From: Hymenobacter citatus
GTDB lineage: Bacteria; Bacteroidota; Bacteroidia; Cytophagales; Hymenobacteraceae
NCBI RefSeq assembly: GCF_014333615.1
Contig: NZ_JACSCY010000005.1
Span: 1 to 64,000, forward strand
Direction: 5' to 3'
DNA: 64,000 nt
Each line of letters begins with the position of its first letter. Position 1 is the first letter of the stretch. Positions 8,484 through 17,172 of the stretch are shown one piece after another. Position numbers and translations under genes: made by a program. The notes under the pieces are model-generated. The model was not told the origin of the DNA. It saw nothing but the letters and a program-made list of their open reading frames with translations, and searched no databases.

Positions 8484-8650
8484 ACCTGTAGGTTCTTTCC
8501 CAGAAAAGCTCCACCTCCAACAGGGGTGCAATTGAGTAAAAAGAACGGAAATTACTGCACAAGTCGTCAACGTGATGACTACTTGTGCGTTTACCTATAT
8601 TCGAAGCAGCTAATTTTCTTTATTCACCTCTATCTATTTCGTTTCGCATT

Positions 8651-8806
8651 ATGGGCAACGGTCTGTTCTTTCAACTCGCATTTCTTATTCCCATTTTCTA
8701 CCTGGTAGCCGGGTTAGTGCTGTTTGTACTGGCGGTGCGGGTGTTGCTGGTGCTACATACCTACCTCACGCTGAAGGTGAAGCAGGAACAGGAACGGATG
8801 CTGTAA
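8651..8806 (+). CDS. small single-pass membrane protein
   Basis: A 51-residue protein that starts at the ATG at 8651 (MGNGLFFQLAF) and is almost entirely one long hydrophobic segment, followed by a charged tail KVKQEQERML. No family is recognised. It stands 65 bases before the large plug-domain gene on the same strand, so the two may be co-transcribed. The AT-rich sequence upstream (8590-8650) could hold its promoter. The clean composition change from membrane segment to charged tail supports a real gene. Confidence 0.55.
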   Translation: MGNGLFFQLAFLIPIFYLVAGLVLFVLAVRVLLVLHTYLTLKVKQEQERML

Positions 8807-8871
8807 CAATCGTCGTTGAGAGAATAGCTGGCCGCGTTGGCCGTATCTTCTGTTGACTCACTATACTCCTT

Positions 8872-11406
8872 ATGATACCTCCTTTCTCACAACGGCGGGC
8901 GGGCCTGTTAGCGGGTTTGCTGGCCGTGGTGCTACTGCTCGCGGGCTTCCAAATAGCGCCCCAGGCCGATGGCTTCCTTCAGCAGCTGGTGCGCCAGCTC
9001 AACCGCTTCTACGCAGCCACTTTTCCCGAGAAAAGCTACCTGCACCTCGATAAAACCGTGTATGCCGCCGGCGAAACCGTGTGGCTGAAAGCCTACGTGG
9101 TGCAGGCCGGCAACCACCGCCCCGATACCCTGAGCCGGGTGCTGTACGTAGACCTGCTCACGCCCGACCAAGTGCTGGTGCGCCAGCAGCTCCTGCGCCT
9201 GCAAAACGGTACCGCCTCCGGCGACATCCTGCTGCCCGACACCCTGGTGCAGGGACGCTACACCGTGCGCGCCTACACCAACTGGATGCGCAACACCAGC
9301 CCCGAGTACTTTTATAATCAGCAGATTATGGTGTGGCACACGCCCCTGGATGCGGTGGCGCCCGCCATTGGCGAGCGGCGTGGGCGCGTGCCCAACAAAC
9401 CAGCGGCGGCGCGCCTCACGGTGCAATTTTTCCCGGAAGGCGGCAACCTGGTAAGCGGCCTGGAAAGCACGATTGGCTTTAAGGCCACAGATGCCAACGG
9501 CCGCGGGGTAGACGTAGCCGGCTCTATCAAAGACAGCCGCGGGCGCGATGTGGTGACCTTCAAAAGCCTGCATGCGGGCATGGGGCGCTTTCAACTGAAG
9601 CCGGAGCCGGGGCAGACGTACCAAGCCACGGTGCGGCAGTCGGGCGGCGCTTTCCTCACTACGCCCCTACCTGCTGCGTTGCCTACGGGCTTCACCATGA
9701 AGGTGATGGAGCTGAAAGACCAGATACAGGTGTTTATTCAGCGCCAAGCGGGTACAGGTGCCGCTGCTGCCGAGGCCATTACGCTGGTGGCACACGTGCG
9801 GGGACAAGTGGCCTACGCCGGGCAGGGCCAGGTAGGCGCGGGCGCTACGTTCAGTGCCCGCATTCCTAAAAGCCGTTTCCAGACGGGTGTGGCGCACTTC
9901 ACCTTGTTTGATAGTCAAAACCAGGCCCGGTGCGAGCGGCTGGCCTTCGTGGGCGCCACCACGCCCGACCTGCGCATTACCTTGCAACCCGACAAAGCCC
10001 GCTACGCTCCCCGCGAGAAAGTGACCCTGCGCGTGGCAGTGGCTGATGTTGAGGGCAAGCCCGTGGCCGGGCAGTTTTCCCTGGCCGTGAATAATGCCCA
10101 GCTGGTGCCCGCTTCTATGGAGCAACGCACCATTCGCTCCTACCTGCTGCTCACCTCGGAGCTACGCGGCACCGTGGAAGACCCCGGCTACTATTTCGCC
10201 AACCCTACCTACGACACCAACCTGGCCCTCGACAACCTGATGCTAACCCAGGGCTGGCGGCGGTTTGTGTGGAAGGAGCTGCTGGCCAACCGTCTCGGCA
10301 ACTACCCCTACCCCCTGGAGCAGAGCCTGAGCGTGAGCGGACAGGTGATGAACGGGCAGCTATTGGGCAGCAAAGAAACCCCGGCTCCCAACGCCACCGT
10401 GCTATTGCTACGCTTTGGGGGCGAAAACCAGCTCATGACCGCCACCACCGACTCGGCGGGCCGCTTCTTTTTCAGTGGGTTTGCGGAGCAGGATACCAGC
10501 CGCCTGCTGGTGCGCGTGCAGCCCCAGAAAGGCCTGCGCAACCCCATTGTTAGGCTAGACCGGAAGGTGGCCGAGGGCGCTAAGAACCTACCTACCATCC
10601 CGTTGGAGGTAGGATCGGCGGAGGAGGTGGCCTACCTGCAAAGCAGCAAGAAGCAGCAGGTGATGGAGCGCCAGTACAGCCCCGACGGCAAGCGCATCCT
10701 ACTCCAAAACGTGGATGTACGAGGCCGCCGGGAAGTTTCGGATGGCCGCCGCCTTTACTCCCGCGCCGATGCCGTGGTGCGCACCGCCGATATTCCAGCG
10801 GCCAACAGCTACACCAATATCCTCCAGCTTATTCAGGGCCGGGTGGCAGGCGTGCAGGTAACAGGTAATCCACCGAATATGAACGTTACTATCCGGGGCA
10901 TCAGCTCCTTCTCGGGTAGCAACTCGCCCTTGTTTATCATTGATGGCGTGCAAACGGACGCCAGCATTGTCAACTCCATTTCGGTGCAGGATGTGGAAAG
11001 CGTCGAAATCCTGAAAGGGGCGTCGGCAGCTATTTATGGCTCTCGGGGCGGCAACGGAGTCATTGCCATCTTCACCAAGCGCGGCAACCCCAACTACGAC
11101 CCTGCGAACGACCCCTACGCGGCCGCACCCATGGGCATGGCGACCTACGCACTGCCGCGCTACTACCCCACGCGCGAGTTCTATCAGCCCCCCTACCAGC
11201 AGCCCGGCGCCCAGCTTCCGCCCGATGATACCCGTAGTGCCACGCTATTCTGGGCACCCCAAATCGTGACGGACGCCAACGGCCAAGCCACCATCACCTT
11301 CTACACCTCCGATATCGGCGGCGACTACCGCCTCTCGCTGGAAGGCCTGACGAATAATGGCCTATCCGGCACCGGCTACGGCACCCTGGTAGTGAAGGGA
11401 AAATAG
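8872..11406 (+). CDS. macroglobulin-like (MG2) exported protein with TonB plug domain but no barrel
   Basis: An 844-residue exported protein with an N-terminal membrane/signal segment (LLAGLLAVVLLLAGF). After it comes an MG2-like region with FPEKSYLHLDKTVYAAGETVWLK (split here as motifs YLHLDK and YAAGETVWLKAYV), typical of alpha-2-macroglobulin-type folds. Further Ig-like strands follow to about residue 590. A TonB-receptor plug then spans roughly 640-745 (LQLIQGRVAGVQV, VTIRGISSF, PLFIIDGV, VEILKGASAAIYGSRGG). The C-terminal hundred residues return to a macroglobulin-like strand pattern (TDANGQATITFYTSD). There is no room for a 22-stranded barrel, so it cannot be a TonB receptor itself. Bacteroidota have many such proteins, thought to be periplasmic or surface-exposed, with no proven role. 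Confidence 0.85.
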   Translation: MIPPFSQRRAGLLAGLLAVVLLLAGFQIAPQADGFLQQLVRQLNRFYAATFPEKSYLHLDKTVYAAGETVWLKAYVVQAGNHRPDTLSRVLYVDLLTPDQVLVRQQLLRLQNGTASGDILLPDTLVQGRYTVRAYTNWMRNTSPEYFYNQQIMVWHTPLDAVAPAIGERRGRVPNKPAAARLTVQFFPEGGNLVSGLESTIGFKATDANGRGVDVAGSIKDSRGRDVVTFKSLHAGMGRFQLKPEPGQTYQATVRQSGGAFLTTPLPAALPTGFTMKVMELKDQIQVFIQRQAGTGAAAAEAITLVAHVRGQVAYAGQGQVGAGATFSARIPKSRFQTGVAHFTLFDSQNQARCERLAFVGATTPDLRITLQPDKARYAPREKVTLRVAVADVEGKPVAGQFSLAVNNAQLVPASMEQRTIRSYLLLTSELRGTVEDPGYYFANPTYDTNLALDNLMLTQGWRRFVWKELLANRLGNYPYPLEQSLSVSGQVMNGQLLGSKETPAPNATVLLLRFGGENQLMTATTDSAGRFFFSGFAEQDTSRLLVRVQPQKGLRNPIVRLDRKVAEGAKNLPTIPLEVGSAEEVAYLQSSKKQQVMERQYSPDGKRILLQNVDVRGRREVSDGRRLYSRADAVVRTADIPAANSYTNILQLIQGRVAGVQVTGNPPNMNVTIRGISSFSGSNSPLFIIDGVQTDASIVNSISVQDVESVEILKGASAAIYGSRGGNGVIAIFTKRGNPNYDPANDPYAAAPMGMATYALPRYYPTREFYQPPYQQPGAQLPPDDTRSATLFWAPQIVTDANGQATITFYTSDIGGDYRLSLEGLTNNGLSGTGYGTLVVKGK

Positions 11407-11419
11407 AGTGAAGTGGTGA

Positions 11420-11650
11420 AGTGGTGAAATGGTGAAATGGTGAAATGGTGAGTGGTGAGTTTGTGAAGTGGTGAGTAATAAAGAGGGGCTGTCATCCTGA
11501 GTGCAGCGAAGGACCTTATCACGCCAGAACAACAGGCGTAACAACGACTCGTTCAACTGGCATAAGGTCCTTCGCTGCACTCAGGATGACAGCCTCTCTT
11601 TATTACTAACCACTTCACAAACTCACTACTCACCATTTCACCACTCACCC
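11420..11650. repeat. family A palindromic element A1 with GGTGAAAT satellite arms
   Basis: The core 11489-11592 starts with CTGTCATCCTGAGTGCAGC and ends with its inverted copy. Each core arm has TCCT...AGGA pairing inside. Outside the core, the arms continue as inverted copies: AATAAAGAG / CTCTTTATT, then repeats of GGTGAAATGGTGA on the left and its complement on the right. The whole inverted structure therefore covers about 230 bases. The right end reaches the stop codon of the convergent aldo/keto reductase gene. Confidence 0.9.
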
Positions 11651-12649
11651 TACCTGCACCTTCGCCAGCTCATCGTTGATAAAGGAAACATCTTCAGCAG
11701 AGAGCTGCACGTCGCCGGCTTGGGCGTTTTGGGTGGCTTGTTTGGGGTTGCGGGCGCCTACCAGCGCTACGGTGATGCCCGGCTGCGCAATAGTCCAGGC
11801 AATGACAAGCTGCGCCAAGGTGGCGTTTTTGTCGTCGGCCAGGGGCTGTAGCTGGTGCAGGAAGGCGTTTACCTTCTCAATGTTGTCGGGGGTGAATAGT
11901 TTGTTGGTAGAGCGCAGGTCGCTGTCCTCGAACTTCTGCCCCGGCTTGAACTTGCCGGTCAGCAGGCCCAGTTGCATGGGGCTGTAAGCCAGAATAGCCT
12001 TGTTGTGCTCCTGGCAGTAGGGCACCAGTTCCTGCTCGATACCGCGCCGCAACATGCTGTAGGGCACCTGGTTGGAAGCCAGCTTAATCGTTTTTTCGGC
12101 TTCGCGCATCTGCTCCACCGAGTAGTTGCTCACGCCCACAGCGCGCACTTTCCCTTGCTCCACTAGCTTGGCCACGGCCTCCATGGTGTCGTGGATGGGT
12201 GTGGTAGTGTCGGGCCAGTGAATCTGGTAGAGGTCGATGTAGTCGGTGCCGAGACGGCGAAGGCTGTCCTCGCACTCCTTGATGATGCTGTCGGGCGCGG
12301 CGTATTTGTACACGTCGATATCCTGGCCCTCGTTGTTCTTGGTTTTCATGGCAAAGTCGCCTTTGGGCTCTTGCAAGTCCCAGCGCATACCAAACTTGGT
12401 CAGAATCTGCACCTTGTCGCGGGGCAGGCTCTTGATGGCCTCGCCCACAATCTGCTCGCTCAGGCCCTGCCCGTAGATAGGGGCCGTATCGATGCTGGTA
12501 ACGCCATGCTCGTAGGCAGCATGAATGGCGCCCACGGCATCGTTTTGCTCCGTACCACCCCACATCCAGCCTCCGGCAGCCCAGCTGCCAAACGTAATGG
12601 CCGACACGCGCAGGCCGCTGTCACCTAATTCCCGGTATTCCATATTCAA
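11645..12649 (-). CDS. aldo/keto reductase
   Basis: An NADPH-dependent aldo/keto reductase of 334 residues with the TIM-barrel family pattern. The catalytic tetrad is visible: Asp and Tyr in TSIDTAPIYG, Lys in ILTKFG and His in YQIHWPD. Motifs near the C-terminus (ALVGARNPKQ) match the cofactor-binding end. It resembles the 'general stress protein 69'/YhdN-type group, which reduces aldehydes or ketones of uncertain identity in the cytoplasm. A second ATG two codons in (12643) is an equally possible start. It is monocistronic, convergent with the plug-domain gene and separated from it by palindromic element A1. Confidence 0.92.
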   Translation of the reverse strand: MNMEYRELGDSGLRVSAITFGSWAAGGWMWGGTEQNDAVGAIHAAYEHGVTSIDTAPIYGQGLSEQIVGEAIKSLPRDKVQILTKFGMRWDLQEPKGDFAMKTKNNEGQDIDVYKYAAPDSIIKECEDSLRRLGTDYIDLYQIHWPDTTTPIHDTMEAVAKLVEQGKVRAVGVSNYSVEQMREAEKTIKLASNQVPYSMLRRGIEQELVPYCQEHNKAILAYSPMQLGLLTGKFKPGQKFEDSDLRSTNKLFTPDNIEKVNAFLHQLQPLADDKNATLAQLVIAWTIAQPGITVALVGARNPKQATQNAQAGDVQLSAEDVSFINDELAKVQVG

Positions 12650-12760
12650 GAAGTCAATCGTTATTTTTATGTATAAGGCTGACGGGCACTGCCTCCACTA
12701 GATTGTGGACTGCTTGGTTTCCACCCGTCGCCCAAAAAATCAATGGCTTACCTCACAAAA

Positions 12761-12792
12761 AATCAGCGCCGGACAGAAGCCCGGCGCTGATT
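12761..12792. terminator. bidirectional intrinsic terminator after the Thr/Gly repeat gene
   Basis: The stem AATCAGCGCCGG / CCGGCGCTGATT has a short loop and is flanked by A-runs on the left and AAAAAA on the right. Read on the minus strand it ends in a T-run, and it lies 24 bases after the stop of the Thr/Gly repeat gene. Confidence 0.88.
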
Positions 12793-12816
12793 AAAAAAGC
12801 AAGTAAGCCAGCGCGA

Positions 12817-13254
12817 TTAGCGCATGGTGGTAGTGCCCGATGTAGTGCCCGACGTGGTACGCATGGTACCCGAGGTAGTACCGGACGTGGTACGCGTACC
12901 GCTGGTGGTGCCCGAGGTGGTACGCATCGTGCCACTCGTGGTGCCCGTACGACGACGGCCCGTGGTGGTAGTGCCCGTGGTGGTGCTCATTGTACCAGCC
13001 GTAGTGCCTGAGCGACGGCCCGTGGTAGTGCCGGCCGTAGTGCCCATGGTGCCGCTAGTGGTACCAGCGGTGGTGCCGTAGGTAGTGGTGCCCGTTGTGG
13101 CCGAGGTAGTCGTACCTGTGGTAGCCGTGGTAGTGCCCGCCGTGGTGCCGCCGGTGGTCATGGTGCCGGTGGTCATACCGCCAGTGGTTGTTTGAGCCGA
13201 GGCTACCGAGATACCACCAAGAAGAGCTGCTGCAAAAAGAATGACGCGTTTCAT
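12817..13254 (-). CDS. secreted low-complexity Thr/Gly repeat protein
   Basis: A 145-residue protein with a standard signal peptide (MKRVILFAAALLGGISVASA) followed by about 120 residues made almost only of Thr, Gly and Ser, with a few Met, Ala, Arg and Tyr. The dominant units are TTGTT and TTSGT. The second half adds basic pairs (GRRSGTT, GRRRTGTT, GTMRTTSGTTSG), and the last part repeats TTSGTTSGTMR almost exactly. It has no known domain. Such a chain could be a flexible, O-glycosylated surface linker, since Bacteroidota O-glycosylate Asp-Ser/Thr-hydrophobic motifs, but this is a guess. At the DNA level the gene is a degenerate GC-rich minisatellite, so its length may vary between strains. 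The signal peptide and the terminator after it argue for a real gene. Confidence 0.7.
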   Translation of the reverse strand: MKRVILFAAALLGGISVASAQTTTGGMTTGTMTTGGTTAGTTTATTGTTTSATTGTTTYGTTAGTTSGTMGTTAGTTTGRRSGTTAGTMSTTTGTTTTGRRRTGTTSGTMRTTSGTTSGTRTTSGTTSGTMRTTSGTTSGTTTMR

Positions 13255-13530
13255 AAGATTCAGTTTTTAGGGAAAGGATGATAGAGATACTTTCATCTCG
13301 TGTTCAGGGTCTTACGCGCCAACCGGTTATGGGGCTGAACATAATTTGGGCTCTATAAACATCTATATTTTTATATATTAAGCACTTACGTAGGTAAAGT
13401 CGCACTGCATCTGTGTGTTAGTGAAGCTGCGGTTGGGCTTCAATTTTCTGTCTTAAATACCTTGGCCGCTCCGATGGCCGTTGCTTTTCGCTTGGGCAAC
13501 CAGTTTCTTGCAGAATCCTACCTGCTGCCC

Positions 13531-16407
13531 ATGCGTTTGTTTCTCTGTTTTCTGGTGTGTTGCCTGCTACCTGCCCTACCCGGTATAGGTCAGAGCCTAC
13601 CCGTGCTTGATCAAAACCCGCCCGATTTGCGCTGGCAGGAAGTGCGCACGCCGCATTTCCGGCTGCTTTACCCCCGCGGCCTCGACTCGGCGGCCCAACG
13701 CACGGCCCGCCGGCTGGAGCAAGTGCAGCGTCCCGGCACGGCCTCGCTGGGCGTGGTACCCCGGCACCTGCCCCTTGTGCTGCAAAACCAGACAACCATC
13801 AGCAATGCGTTTGTCACGTTTTTGCCCCGGCACGCCGAGTTTTTCACCACGCCCGAGCAGGGTCAGGCCCTGGGTACCGTGGACTGGCTGGATGGCCTGG
13901 TGCTGCATGAGTACCGCCACGTAGGGCAGTTTGATAAGGCCCGCCAGGGGGTAGGGCGCCTGCTGGTGCCCCTGCTCGGCGACCAGGGCCTGGGCGTGGG
14001 CGCGGTGGGCGTGCCGCAGTGGTTTTTTGAGGGCGACGCCGTAGGAAACGAAACGGCCCTGAGCCGCAGCGGCCGGGGCCGCGTGCCGTATTTTGGGGTA
14101 GGGATGCGCGCTAACCGCCTGGCTGACCGGCACTTTGGCTACCAAAAAGCGGTGAATGGCTCCTTCCGCGACAACGTGCCCAACTGGTATGTGCTGGGCT
14201 ACTACATGACTTCCTACCTGAAAACGCACTACGGCCCCAACGTGTGGGCCGCGGTGCTGGACAAGTACTACCAGTTTCCGTTCTACCCGTTTTCGTTTTC
14301 CAACAGCATCCGCCGCACCACCGGCCTGCGCGTGGAAGACCTCTACCAGCGCACCATGCATGAGTTGGACTCCACCTGGCAAGCTGGCCAGCAGAGTCTG
14401 GCCATTACGCCGGGTAGGGAGTTTCGGGTGAAGGCTGAGGAGCGTGTGTTTACGCAGTACGAATACCCGCAGTACGTAACCGACAGCACCGTACTGGCCA
14501 TGAAAACCGGCCTGGGCACCATTGCCCAGTTGGTGCTGCTGCACCCGCACGCACCCGAGCAAAAGCTGTTTGTGCAGGGCCTGACCAACATCCCGGAAAT
14601 GCTGTCGGTGGGCGGCGGCAAAGTGGTGTGGCCCGAGTACCGCTACGACCCGCGCTGGCGGCAGCGCGTGTATTCCGAGCTGCGCATCCTGGACCTGCGT
14701 ACCGGCCAGCTCACGCATCTCACCAAGCGCCGCTACACGGCCGCCGCCCTCTCGCCCGATGGCCGGCAGCTGGTGGTCACGCTCACCGACTCGGCCTACC
14801 AGCATTCCTTGCGAATTGTAGACGTAACCACTGGCGAAGAATTGCGCACCCTGCCCAATCCGCGCAACGATTTTTACCAACAGCCCCGCTGGCTACCCAA
14901 TGGCCGCGTGGTGGCCGTGGCCCTGCGCCGGGCCGGCAAAACCCTCACGGTGCTTGACCCCGCCACCGGCCGGGAGCAGGATTTGCTACCCGTCGCCAAT
15001 ATCAACCTTACCAACCCGCAACCCTGGGGCGAATTCGTGCTGTATAATTCGCCGCAGTCGGGCATTGATAATATCTACGCTGTGAGCCGACGCACGGGCC
15101 AGACCTGGCAGGTGACCTCGCGGCCCGTGGGTGCCTACCACGCCGCCGTGTCGCTGGATGGCCGGCGGTTGGCCTTCCACGAATTTAGGGCTACGGGCAG
15201 CCGCGTGCTGGAAATGCCGCTGGATACCACAACCTGGCGCGCCCTACCCGCACCGGCTACCACGGCCGTGTTGTCGGACCCGTATGCTGAACAGCTGAGC
15301 GTCCAAGAGCCGGCTGCTGCGCTAGTTCGGCCGCTGCTGGTGCGGCCCGATTCGGCCACGGCGCCCTACCCGGTGCGGTCATATTCGCCGCTCCGGCACG
15401 CGTTTAATGTGTTTGGCTGGGGCGTGGTGCAAAGCCCTACCGGCAACAGCGTGAACGTGGGCGTGCGCTCCCAAGACTTGCTGAATACCACGCAGGCCCA
15501 AGTAGGGGTAGGCTACAACCAGGCCGAGCGCACGGCCAACGTGTTCGGCGGCCTCAGCTACCAGGGCCGCTACCCCGTGCTCGACCTGAGCGTGGAGCAC
15601 GGTGGCCGCAACACCGGCGTGTACGTTGACCGCCGCACGCCCCTCGACAGCCTCGTGCGCGACCGGTGGAATTACACCCGCCTCACGGTGGGCGGGCGCC
15701 TACCCCTCACGCTCACACGCTCCAAATACCTGCAAGCCCTCACGCTCAGCGCCTACTACCTCCGCGAGCAAGTGAACGGCTACGACCTACCCCTGCGCTA
15801 CCGCACCGACCCTGCCCCTGATCGGCCCATAAATGCCATGCAAACCTCCCTCAGCTATGCCCGCCAGCTCAAGCTCTCGGCCCGCGACGTAGCACCGCGC
15901 TGGGGCGGCACGCTGCTGGCTACGTGGCGCACCACGCCATTTGGTGCGGGTTTGAATGCGGCGCAGTTCGGCACGCAGGCCAGCGTGTATTTGCCTGGCA
16001 TTGGGCATCACCACGCTATCCGGCTGCGCGGCGGCTACCAGTGGCAGCAGCAGCGCGAATATCAGTTTAGCCCGAGCATCTTCTTCCCGCGGGGCATTGG
16101 CTACGTAAGCTTCGACCGCCTGTGGGTAGGCACCGCCGAGTATGCCCTACCCCTGGCGTTTGTGCATTGGTCGGTGGGGCGGGTACTGTATGTGCAGCGC
16201 CTGCGCGCCACGGCCTTCATGGACGTGGCCCACGGCGAAAGCCGCGGCATCACCCCGCAGAACTACCGCACGGTGGGCGTCGATGGAGCGGTGCTGTTCA
16301 ACGTGCTGCACCTGCGCACATCGTTCGAGTTGGGTGCGCGTTTTGTGTACAACCCACGCACCGGCCAAGCGTCTTTTGCGCCGTTGGTGTTCAATATTCA
16401 GATATGA
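13531..16407 (+). CDS. outer-membrane protein: HExxH metalloprotease-like domain, TolB-type propeller and C-terminal beta-barrel
   Basis: The product is about 958 residues from the ATG at 13531, which opens a signal peptide ending near GIGQS. The N-terminal third resembles a peptidase MA-type gluzincin: the zinc motif HEYRH is at 126-130, and a downstream WFFEGDAVGNE places a candidate third ligand Glu near 167. The middle (about 340-620) has repeated propeller strands such as AAALSPDGRQLVVTL, YQQPRWLPNGRVVAVAL and AAVSLDGRRLAFHEF, as in TolB/WD40-like repeats. The last third has alternating aromatic-rich strands (QVGVGYNQ, RLRGGYQWQQ, ending FAPLVFNIQI), as in a BamA/surface-antigen type barrel. 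A surface or periplasmic protease anchored by its own barrel is a reasonable model. The substrate is unknown. Confidence 0.75.
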   Translation: MRLFLCFLVCCLLPALPGIGQSLPVLDQNPPDLRWQEVRTPHFRLLYPRGLDSAAQRTARRLEQVQRPGTASLGVVPRHLPLVLQNQTTISNAFVTFLPRHAEFFTTPEQGQALGTVDWLDGLVLHEYRHVGQFDKARQGVGRLLVPLLGDQGLGVGAVGVPQWFFEGDAVGNETALSRSGRGRVPYFGVGMRANRLADRHFGYQKAVNGSFRDNVPNWYVLGYYMTSYLKTHYGPNVWAAVLDKYYQFPFYPFSFSNSIRRTTGLRVEDLYQRTMHELDSTWQAGQQSLAITPGREFRVKAEERVFTQYEYPQYVTDSTVLAMKTGLGTIAQLVLLHPHAPEQKLFVQGLTNIPEMLSVGGGKVVWPEYRYDPRWRQRVYSELRILDLRTGQLTHLTKRRYTAAALSPDGRQLVVTLTDSAYQHSLRIVDVTTGEELRTLPNPRNDFYQQPRWLPNGRVVAVALRRAGKTLTVLDPATGREQDLLPVANINLTNPQPWGEFVLYNSPQSGIDNIYAVSRRTGQTWQVTSRPVGAYHAAVSLDGRRLAFHEFRATGSRVLEMPLDTTTWRALPAPATTAVLSDPYAEQLSVQEPAAALVRPLLVRPDSATAPYPVRSYSPLRHAFNVFGWGVVQSPTGNSVNVGVRSQDLLNTTQAQVGVGYNQAERTANVFGGLSYQGRYPVLDLSVEHGGRNTGVYVDRRTPLDSLVRDRWNYTRLTVGGRLPLTLTRSKYLQALTLSAYYLREQVNGYDLPLRYRTDPAPDRPINAMQTSLSYARQLKLSARDVAPRWGGTLLATWRTTPFGAGLNAAQFGTQASVYLPGIGHHHAIRLRGGYQWQQQREYQFSPSIFFPRGIGYVSFDRLWVGTAEYALPLAFVHWSVGRVLYVQRLRATAFMDVAHGESRGITPQNYRTVGVDGAVLFNVLHLRTSFELGARFVYNPRTGQASFAPLVFNIQI

Positions 16408-16424
16408 GAGACGTAAAGGGATAG

Positions 16425-16570
16425 AAGGGTAGGAAGGGTGTCATCTGAGCATTCCGCGCATCAAGCGGCGACGAAGGACCTTCTCACGCGTGAACGACCA
16501 TCTTAGCAACGCCTCGTTCGCGCGTGAGAAGGTCCTTCGCAAGCTCAGGATGACACCCTTCCTACCCTCT
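16425..16570. repeat. family A palindromic element A2
   Basis: The core 16439-16555 runs from TGTCATCTGAGC to GCTCAGGATGACA, with central arms GAAGGACCTTCTCACGCG. Short outer arms GGGTAGGAAGGGTG / CACCCTTCCTACCC extend it. The left unit carries an alternative apex (ATTCCGCGCATCAAGCGGCGAC), the same apex as in the truncated copy A4, while the right unit has the short apex AAGCTTGCG. It lies between convergent genes. Confidence 0.9.
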
Positions 16571-16583
16571 TACCCTCCTGCCC

Positions 16584-17093
16584 TCACTCCCCCTCCCACT
16601 TCTTGAACGGATGGCCGCCGGTAGCCAGTTGGTGCAATACGCTGACTACGCGTTTACTACGGGTTTCAGGGCGTTTTGCGCTTTCGATATGGTAGGCCAG
16701 GGCGCGCTTGGTGCCGGGTGTCAGGCGCTCGAAGGCGGCTTCAGCTTCGGGCCAGCTGCTTAGGCCTTCGGCCAGCTCGTCGGGTAGGTCTACCTGGTTG
16801 GGGGTAGGATCGGGGCTGATGCCGACGGTTACTTCGTCGCCGGAGCGCAACCCTAGTTCCGTCAGCAGATTCTGGTTCAGCATCAGGTACCGCTCGCCCG
16901 ATTTCAGCGGGTGCAGGCCCAGGCGCACCGCGTGCCCCCGCAGTTCCACTAGCACCCGCTTGATTGCCTTGCCGCCCAACGCCTCTACCACCTTCACGGG
17001 CACAACAAGCACTTGCATGGGCATGAAGCTGGGGCCACCGGGTTGCACTACGGCGCGGAAGGTAACAGGCAAGGTCATGGGTAGTAGAGGCAA
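16584..17093 (-). CDS. DUF1905 / YdeI-OmpD-associated family protein
   Basis: A 169-residue soluble protein. The N-terminal half has the DUF1905 double-psi-like strand pattern (FMPMQVLVVPVKVVEALG, then RVLVELRGHAVRLGLHPLKSGERYLMLNQ). The C-terminal part has the YdeI/OmpD-associated motif: FERLTPGTKRALAYHIESAKRPETRSKRV, which I cite only by its key residues L-T-P-x-x-x-R, Y-H-I and A-K-R-x-E-T-R. Proteins of this group have been linked to bacteriocin or antimicrobial-peptide tolerance, without a known mechanism. The start at 17093 or the ATG five codons later are both possible. It is divergent from the FrnE-like gene. Confidence 0.85.
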   Translation of the reverse strand: MPLLPMTLPVTFRAVVQPGGPSFMPMQVLVVPVKVVEALGGKAIKRVLVELRGHAVRLGLHPLKSGERYLMLNQNLLTELGLRSGDEVTVGISPDPTPNQVDLPDELAEGLSSWPEAEAAFERLTPGTKRALAYHIESAKRPETRSKRVVSVLHQLATGGHPFKKWEGE

Positions 17094-17172
17094 GTAGGGT
17101 AGGCGCGGGCGGACCGGTGCAGTAAACTTTTCGCTTGCAAACTACTTATTCATCGAAAGAAACTCTCTAACG

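Noticed and set aside
12817..13254. GC-rich minisatellite considered as a CRISPR or non-coding repeat
   Set aside because: The frame is open throughout, begins with a proper signal peptide and ends at an intrinsic terminator, so a repetitive protein is the better explanation.
13597..14880. 427-codon open frame on the minus strand opposite the protease-propeller-barrel gene
   Set aside because: It is an antisense shadow caused by GC-rich codons of the real gene, lacks domain-like composition, and the sense frame has a signal peptide and domains.
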